Assembly (NCBI GenBank): GCA_902806565.1
Contig: CADCXA010000030.1
Location: 558,001 to 622,000 of the forward strand
Origin: Hypoxylon rubiginosum
Lineage: Eukaryota; Ascomycota; Sordariomycetes; Xylariales; Hypoxylaceae
Length of the DNA stretch: 64,000 bases
Direction of reading: 5' to 3'
Of the stretch, positions 56,701 through 64,000 are shown one piece after another. Every line of letters starts with the position of its first letter. Position 1 is the stretch's first letter. Both the position numbers and the translations under genes were made by a program. The notes under the pieces were generated by a model. That model saw only the letters and a program-made list of their open reading frames with translations. It made no database searches and had not been told where the DNA came from.

Positions 56701-59700
56701 GCGATGGTAACGGACCTATCGACCACCGGTTGGATAATATCCTGAAGCGCTTTCGTCACAGCAGTGCGAACTATATCGTGAAGGCGGCCGTGGTTGACAA
56801 CCATATCATTCGTTGGTGGAATTGTCAACGAACCGCTGATGTCGGGGATCGTGACTGGGATAGGATGCGCTGCAAGACCAGTCGGAATAGCACTGCCTAT
56901 TCCGTTTATTGACAAGTTGTCGAAAGGTTCCATAGGGTCTTGCGTCGCCATGTCGATGACCTCCTCAACCGGCACGCGATCTTGAAGCTCACTGGACGGT
57001 TCGATACTCTTGTGGTCTAGGCTGAGGTCTTTACAGAGCACCTCAATCTCGAACTTCTGGTTCAGCTTCAATTCGGCGTGGTGGTAAAGCTCAATAAGTA
57101 GGTGGATGATGTCCATCAGCCATGGGTTCGGAGGGCGGAAGATAGTCGATTTCGCCGCTTGAATAAGCACCTTACACACGAAAGGGACCACGACGACTAG
57201 TCTCTTAGTGTCATGAGCTTCAATGAGAAGCTGCTTGAACGCAATATTCTTATGCTTGATCGGTTGGTCTCTCGCAATAGTCAAGAGCCCAAGCCACCCA
57301 GCCAAATATTTCAGGTGGTTTCTGTCAGAGGAGTTTTGCATTGTACTTTCCGAATTCAACATGCGGGCGACGCTGATGTAGGTTTGTCTCAACACCTCGG
57401 ACCATAGATCTGAATTCTGGAAAAGCTCAACCAGGTCAAGATATACCTCATGATAGTTTGGCTGCATCTTGGCTCGCTCTTCTACAAGGTGGTTGGCAAA
57501 CCATTGCTGATGTCGCTCGTCCAATACCTCGTGGATTTCTCTGAAGGTCGACTGGAGTGATGTAGATGTCAGGTTGTTAAGATTAAACTGAACTCTGTCT
57601 TGCACGTCGACGATGGGCTCTTCATAGGCGAGCCCTACGGGAGGGGGGTCGACATTGATCGCCGCAAAGGGAGCTGCATGCATCTCTGGCCCATCGACGG
57701 TCCCGTTCATCAATGGCTCGTTCCCCACGTGACTTGGGGTTGATGTGCCATTCTGAGTACGCGCCCGTTCTTCTTCATCTTCGCGCACGACGTCTTCAGC
57801 CCGCCTATAAGGCTCGGTACCGCGCAAACCAGGGATCTGCACGAGTTGCTTGCAAAGTCCTGGCCACTCGCCAAAGCGGGGGGTTATCTGTATAAGAGCC
57901 TGGAGGCCGAACTTGTACATAGAGAGTTCGGGGCTGTGGTCCTTGACCGCTTCAAGAATCATGCCGAGCCCAATCTTTAGGGGGAGCTCCGAGATCAGCT
58001 TGTGGGATATGATTCCACCAAACAATACCGCAGTTGTAGCCAATGCTTCGAGAGGATAGTCTACAAAGTGGGAATATTCGTCGAAAAGGCCATGAATCAT
58101 GCACGCGAAGATGTCCTGGTCCAAAGGCTCGCGAGATCGCTTGTATTCCTCGAGCTTCTGGACGATAACTTTGACCTCCGACTCTTCTCCGTACATCTTC
58201 TTGTAATGCTCTTCCATCTTGGCGATGGCAGCCGCTGGGAGCGCGTTTCCGTCCTTCCCATTGAGGTCGATAATGTCATCGTATCCTTCCCCGTAATTGA
58301 TGAGCCGAGGGTAGGCGGTTATACACAACCGTTGGATCACGATCAGTTCTCTCACGGGGTTACGTGGCAGAAAGTCCTCGAGAATTTGAAGCATGGCGAC
58401 CACCGTCTTCACGTGGAGAGGCGTAGTCGCCTTTGCCGCCGGCTGCCCATCTACACTCTTCTGCGAGGCAATTTCGTGTTCCGTCTTGATTACCAAGAAT
58501 TGCAACAGAGATGAAGAGATCGCAGGACTTTGCTCGGTGCTGTTGTGGGCCCATTGTGCGAGATCAAGATGCCCCTCAGCGTGCGCAAGAGCAGCAAGAT
58601 CGTACCCAAACCCGTTCGGCAGGTACACCAGTTCTTCCAGCCAGCCATGCTTGATGACATGCTCAAGTATCAGCGTGAGATCCATTGGCTTCGCGGCATG
58701 CGCTTCCATCAGCCTCGTCGTGACCCACGCATTATCCTTCCTCCAGAGACTATCCAAAACGAACTCGTGGTACTCGGAACGTCGGTGGAGGAAGCTGTCG
58801 AAAAGAGATGCCAAAGTGTCCATAGCCATAGGCGGCCACGGTTTAGGGACCCCGAAAGCAGAGACTATGAATATGTCGAGATTCGGGACTACCACCTCCT
58901 GGAACAGTCGTTTCGCTTCGGTGCTTTGGGACGCGTGCAAGGAATGAAGTGCGACCTGAAAGATGGCGGATAGAGCCATACTCGACACAAGGGGATGCTT
59001 CACGGCAATCTGAGCTCGCTCACGGACTTCGGGAGGAGACTCCGCGTATTCCTCAAGCGTGAAAGTCGGTTGAAGGCCGGGAATCGTACTCGCGTCGAGC
59101 TCGTTCGGGCTCAACGATGCAAATGCGCATATAAACGACAGCTGAGTCTCTGGATTTTCCCAATGTGTACCTCCCCACAACTTCTGAATGCTGAAGGACG
59201 GGGACCGATCATCCTGGGCTTGCGCGATAGGTAGTAAGGCTTCGTATAGGCGCAAGAACTGCGCGGAGGATACACGTACGTCTCGCTGGTCGAAATACCC
59301 GATTACGTTCTGCCAGCTAAAAGTAGAAGGGAGTATGCGAGAAAGCGCGGCGACTAGAACGGATGGGTTGTGACGGTAGGTTATGCTGACAGTGGTGTAT
59401 GTCAGAGCTGTGGAAAGCTGCTCTTCGCTGAGTTGTTGGATGTTAGCCGGTCGATTCTGGAGATAGCTCAAGCAGGTTTCTTCGTCGCGAGTGAAGTCTA
59501 TGCCAGTCCGTTGAATGTACAGGGCTAGCGCGTTAGGTGGCTTCTCGCCCAGCACTCTGATGAGATCTAAGGCAGCTAACACCTCCATGGGGGGTGCCTG
59601 GTCTTGCTGCAGCCAGCGCGACTGAACTTTATGACTGAGCTCGTGCTTAGCGGCCGAGTTAAAGTTGGGCGGGTGGCCTTGAATATATCGATCGACAATA

Positions 59701-60543
59701 GTGGCAATGAAGGAGGACGAGAGGTCGGAGTGATCGCCATAATCGTGATGTGAGATTATGTTGACGAACGTAGGGAAATTTGTAGATAGAATCGCATCGG
59801 CTTTAGCAATTATAGTTAGCCTTCTGAAGCTAGCATCCGATGAGGACACCAGCAAGGACCTACCCTTAGTCTTGAGATCCTGACGGGAACCAAACTTGAA
59901 TGCTAGAGCTAGTATGGTCTTCTCCAAGGCATCAAGTTTGAAATGCTCCATAAATGTAGACAGGTCGAAATCGCGGAAGATGTCTTCGTTGGCTGTCTCG
60001 ATGGATTCGGCTATTCTAGAGGCTTGGTCGAGATCGTGAGAGATCTTGGCCATTTCGCCGACGAGGATCGAGTAGTTGCCCGGGTTGGCAACGGGCCGGT
60101 TGATGCCAGGGAAGATCTGCGGTGCATTGCTGGCTACCAACCGCGTAAAGTATCTAGAAAAAACCTCCATGCCGTGATCATCGAGGAGCTAGAGAGAGAG
60201 AGAGGAAGAGACATGTTAGAGGTTGTCGGCAGAATAGTAGGACGGGGCACAGCGAGAAAATCGCAAATCAACATACCTTCTTTAGTTGGTCCAATTGCAA
60301 CTCCCACTTGGCGCGATCCCTGTCTTCCTTGATGGTACTAAGAAGTAGATAGACCTGGGCAACGACGATTTTAGTTAGAGAGCTGGTCCCCGTGGTCGGA
60401 CTACTGGTACTGGGACTTGCGCCAGCACTCAGAGGGCCGGCCTGGGACGGATGGGGGGAATGAGTTAATCCTGTCTGCAAACTATGAGCAGGAGCAGGCG
60501 AGAAAGTTCCAGATCGTGAATGCGGCGGCGGTGGGGGGACCAT
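53763..60543 (-). CDS. NOT1: CCR4-NOT complex scaffold subunit NOT1
   Basis: Three exons: 60277-60543, 53889-60188 (6300 bp) and 53763-53813, giving 2205 residues. NOT1 is the scaffold of the CCR4-NOT deadenylase, which shortens mRNA poly(A) tails and affects transcription. The N-terminus is Ser/Pro-rich, then KIVVAQVYLLLSTIKEDRDR and HEAT-type helices (to about 700). The MIF4G-like CAF1-binding domain lies at about 955-1180 (HEVLDERHQQWFANHLVEER). The CAF40-binding DUF3819 region is at about 1215-1390 (AVTKALQDIIQPVVDRSVTI). The NOT1 C-terminal superfamily domain runs from about 1835 to the end (FPGFAFGWLGLIGHRRFAPD). The last exon, IADQFAAIARQHLNQS, replaces a chance read-through tail. A pyrimidine-rich leader precedes the ATG. 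An earlier start is not excluded. It appears intact. Confidence 0.95.
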
Positions 60544-61924
60544 GAGGGTGGTGGTCTCGCGGTCGGAAGGGGAGAAAGAAGAGGGAAGAAGAGAAGGTGA
60601 AGTGCGAATCCCCTAGAGCCCCTCGTAACACGGATCACGAATCACGAATCACGTAGTGCTGCCTGTCAAGGGCGATGGCGATAAATATGCTCTCTGCAGG
60701 CCTTGGATGACTGGTGAGAGTAGGCGCGAGTTCATGGAAGCTTTGAGTATGGAGGTCATGAGCCTAGTCGGGAGGTTGTGTTGGCGCTGGTGCTGGGCAA
60801 ACCGGTCGTGATCGATTAGGTGGGTGTTGATACCCGTAGCCGGGAAAAGGCTGACGATGGAGCGATGCGTTCCCTGGGTACCGCACAAAAGAGTCACTGG
60901 TCGACGTATCGCAAGAATCTTCTTTGGTGCGCTCTGAAAGGGTCTAGAATTAAGGTGCTCGTTCGTAGAAAGAGGTGCAAGGGGGGGAGAATATTTGCGT
61001 TTTGTCTGTGTACGTAAGTTGAAGGTGGTAAGTGGAGGGTTGTTGTGATGTACAGTTGAAGGTGGATTGGATGGAATCAAAGTCGGGAAAAAGACCAGGC
61101 CCTCCGCTCCTCAAGTGCTCAGGTGCAGGTGTGAAAGCTTGGGCCTTAGGCGTTGACCTTAGGCGTTGAGGCTTTGATCTGCCTGCCTCTGGGGGGCTAA
61201 TGGGGCTGATTGGAGAAGGGACGTGACTTACATTAGGTAAGGAAGATCCACCTTTCTGAAAGCTGGACCAATGAAAATATGGCATTGGCTGCTAAAGAAG
61301 AAAACGTGCTAAGGCTCTAGGTAGGTTTAGGATTGGGGGGAAGCTACAAGCCACACGTGGCCAGATGTGGCTTTGCGTGTACGTGCATGTAAAGCGAAAT
61401 CGCGATAGAAAGATATATTGATTATTTATATATCAAATATTAGGTAATACTTCGTACATCGAATATTTTAGGTACCGATCGATATCGATATAATATCACG
61501 CTTTTTAAACCCTCCTGTAAACGACGATAACGAGCAATAACGAGCAACAAATTTCATTTCTACGAATGCATTTTTAATAGATTTCTAAAATGTCAAGCTT
61601 CGGCTCGAATAACTTACATATACACCAGCACCAACGATGCTAGACTGAGAAGAAGACCGACAACACAAACTCCAAAAACGTACACCTCACAGTAGACAAA
61701 TTGTCATGATCGAATTCATCGGATTCCTAAAAGTTACCAGACGTAAAGTCGCAGCGTATTCCTAACTATCCAGTTAATCTTAATCATATGCCAACCCATA
61801 GGTAGGTACCTGATATAATTGTAGTCTATCTTACACGTAATAGCAGTATTGTACCTAAGATGATCTCGTCCGTCAACATCACCATCACCATCTCCATCTC
61901 CATCTTCATATCCATGCCTCTCCA
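60544..61924. promoter_or_regulatory. NOT1 promoter and 5' leader; downstream end of the BBE-like gene
   Basis: 1.38 kb. The 60 bases before the NOT1 start are C/T-rich on the coding strand, as in many constitutive fungal genes. Further up there is no recognised gene; the reading at 60649-61080 has no family resemblance. 61400-61500 is A+T-rich. Confidence 0.5.
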
Positions 61925-64000
61925 TCAACCAACCACCCTCCGCCCCCTCTTCGCCCGCCTCCCAGCATCAGCAGCAGTAGCATTAACGCGGCACAGAACC
62001 CCGTTCTGCGTCGGCAGCCCGTCCTCCGTGACCACGGCCCACGCCTCGCTACCAACAGTAACAGGCGCGTAGAACAGGCCCCAGGGGTCCCGCTCCCGCT
62101 TAACGCCCAGCAGGCGCGCGTAGTTCGACCCGAAGAAGGCCTGCTGCCAGTCGGGCTCCTCGAGGTCCGCCTCGTTGAAGTACGCGCCCGCCCCGGGGCT
62201 CGCCGCCCGCCACCGGTCCATCGCCGCCGCCAGCCGGTCGTGCGCCTGCGTGAACGCCGTCGGCGTCAGGCCCCGCTGCTGCGTGAAGTCGAACAGGTCC
62301 GCGTGCATCGCCGTCTTGCGGAACGCCGGGTTCGCCGCGTTGTTGCCCGGGTACCCGGCTACCTCCTCCGTCGGCACCATGTGGATCCCGTGGAACGTGT
62401 AGCCCTCCTCGATCGACTGCCGGATCGCCAGCTGCGTCGCCGCGAACAGCGTCGGGTCCTCGAAGTTCTCGCGCGGGAACAGCCGGCTGCCGAACCGCGT
62501 GCTGCCGGGCGTGTCGCCCCGGCCTTGCGCTCCCGCTCCCCAGTTCCCCGCCGGCGACGGTGGTTCGTACGTCACGTTGAGGCCTACCGCCTCTAGGTCC
62601 TCGACCAGCGGCCGCACGAATTCGGCCAGGAAATCCTCGGATACGTTGGGGAGTTCGATGTCAGTGGTAAAACTGAAAGTGGTGTTGGTGAGCCGCGAAA
62701 CGTAGCTATCTAATAATCTATATGTTAACATCTCATAGAAATTCGAAATATTACCATTCAATATGAAATACTGTTACGTACTGTGAGTTTGTCAGCATTT
62801 GTTCAAACAATGTTATTTTAAGAAGGTTATGGTGTTGCAGGATACTTGATACATACCATGCAGTGCCTTGGTTATCGACCACCTTGTTTCCAAACTGATG
62901 GTATAGGTCGAAGCCTGTCCAGAACTTCTCGGTGTCGCCGGGTACGGGAACATTAAAGCCGCCGCCCACCGAGTATGCTATGGTGGAAGACAGGACTGTC
63001 GTAGGCGGGTGAGCTTTCACTACGAGAGATGTCACAACACCGAAAGTGCCTAATATTCTGCTGTTAGCAAGTTCATACTCTAATTCGTTTATGATGGGAA
63101 GATTTTTCTTACTGCCTCCGCCTCCACGCAGCGCGAAGAAAAGGTCTGTGTTCTGTGTCGGATCCGCGGTCACGAACCTGCCGTCGGCCGTGACGACTTC
63201 AATTGATAGGGCCTGGTCGGCGCCGAGGCCGTATTTGGAGGCGAGGGCGGAGTGCCCGCCGCCCTGTATCCAACCTCCGTACGCCCCGACGGTGTAACCT
63301 CCCGCGACTACTGTCGTCATGTTGTGGGTGCTCATGTGAGCGAACATCTCCCAGCTCTCGATGCCCGTGCCGACTCTAGCCGCCATGCCCCTATACTCAC
63401 CGATCTTGTACTGCGGCACGAATTCAAAGTCTTTCAGCCAGTGCGTCCAGATACTCAGACTTCCGGCACCAGCCGATCGACCGATGAGGTCGTGGCCAGT
63501 GTTCCTGTTCAGAAAAGGGGGGCAGGGATCAGTTCGATAATACTCGTAAACTCCGACGGCGATCTTGTCTAAAGGTGCGTATCCAGAATAGAGCACTCAC
63601 TTGATGACCAGCCTGAGGTTCTGATTCCTTGCAAAATTGACGGCCATTTGTATCTGCTTCACCGTCGTGGCGTTCACCACATACGTAGGAAAACCTCCCT
63701 GCGTGCAGCTTTCGCCGCTTGCCGGCCGAAGATGGCATGTGTCTCCCTCCGGCCACTCGCTAAACTGGTTGACTGGGTTATTGATGTAATAGCGGTTGAA
63801 CGTCGCGTTGAACAGCAAAATATTGCACGCCGCCTCGTCCCTGGAGGGTCCATCGTAGCAGACCGCCGCGGGCGGTACCGCCTTTATCAAGGCGCCCCCG
63901 AGCGAGCTGTTCAGCTGCGACCATTCACGCTCGAGAGGCCACTCCGCAGTCCCTGGAGCTGCTCTGCAGCCCTCCAGGGGAGCCGCGGTAGACACATCAC
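61925..64000 (-). CDS. Berberine-bridge-like FAD-linked oxidoreductase (5' end outside window)
   Basis: The frame is open at the right edge (...DVSTAAPLEGCRAAPG), so the start codon and probably a signal peptide lie beyond 64000. Several introns (about 62770, 62840, 63110 and 63500-63600) separate clean exons. The PCMH-type FAD domain is clear: VVNATTVKQIQMAVNFARNQ, NTGHDLIGRSAGAGSLSIWT (His that can bind FAD 8-alpha), GGYTVGAYGGWIQGGGHSAL, VVTADGRFVTADPTQNTDLF and FALRGGGG. The BBE C-terminal block appears as AYFNEADLEEPDWQQAFFGS and NYARLLGVKRERDPWGLFYA. N-glycosylation sites and cysteines fit secretion. Members oxidise sugars, alkaloid-like or polyketide substrates using O2. The usual second FAD-linking Cys (in a GGCPTVG motif) is replaced by GGYTVG. 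The substrate is unknown. Confidence 0.88.

Noticed and set aside
60649..61285. Minus-strand readings upstream of NOT1
   Set aside because: They lie in the expected promoter and leader of NOT1 and show no conserved sequence.

Overview
The window is nuclear DNA from a filamentous ascomycete (Pezizomycotina). The evidence is short GT..AG introns of about 50-140 bp with CTAAC/CTGAC-type branch points, gene families typical of that group (AA9 polysaccharide monooxygenase, DAL5-type and sugar MFS transporters, berberine-bridge-like FAD oxidase, helo-like/ankyrin protein), and a 6 kb block that looks heavily altered by RIP (repeat-induced point mutation: C-to-T and G-to-A). A Sordariomycete is plausible, but I cannot place the genus. 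No bacterial operons, CRISPR arrays or rRNA genes were seen.

Layout. 0-5.4 kb holds the 3' part of an SRR1-domain gene (+), a five-exon TauD/JLP1-type Fe(II)/2-oxoglutarate dioxygenase (-) and a multi-intron DAL5-like permease (+), the last two divergent. 5.4-12.4 kb is a gene-poor accessory stretch: a 394 bp foldback (MITE-like) element, two tRNA-promoter-like relics, a 46 bp minisatellite, and broken pieces of two genes whose products act together in chromatin remodelling (an ISWI ATPase, in two head-to-head pieces, and the ITC1/ACF1 WAC domain). 12.7-31.4 kb is ordinary gene space: a membrane-associated protein of unknown function (-), DNA2 helicase/nuclease (+), a sugar transporter (-), a helo-like/TPR-like/ankyrin protein (+), an IMPACT (UPF0029) protein (-) and an OMS1-like mitochondrial methyltransferase (+).

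32.26-38.33 kb is an LTR element with 152 bp direct repeats whose interior is almost pure A+T. A GDS1-like winged-helix gene ends only 113 bp from its right edge. 39.7-44.0 kb is a gene-poor gap with short tandem repeats. 44-48.5 kb carries a dead FAD monooxygenase, a small conserved hypothetical gene and a decayed gene for a secreted protein; the stops in both decayed genes are of the kind C-to-T change produces. 48.8-64 kb returns to sound genes: AA9 LPMO (-), a CPA-type cation/H+ antiporter (-), the CCR4-NOT scaffold NOT1 (-) and a BBE-like FAD oxidoreductase (-) running off the right edge.

The neighbouring genes do not form an obvious pathway or biosynthetic cluster. The housekeeping genes (DNA2, NOT1, OMS1, IMPACT, GDS1) are interleaved with accessory nutrition and secretion genes and with repeat islands. 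Splice structures were read by eye from consensus sites, frame continuity and remembered family sequence; no alignment or search was run.
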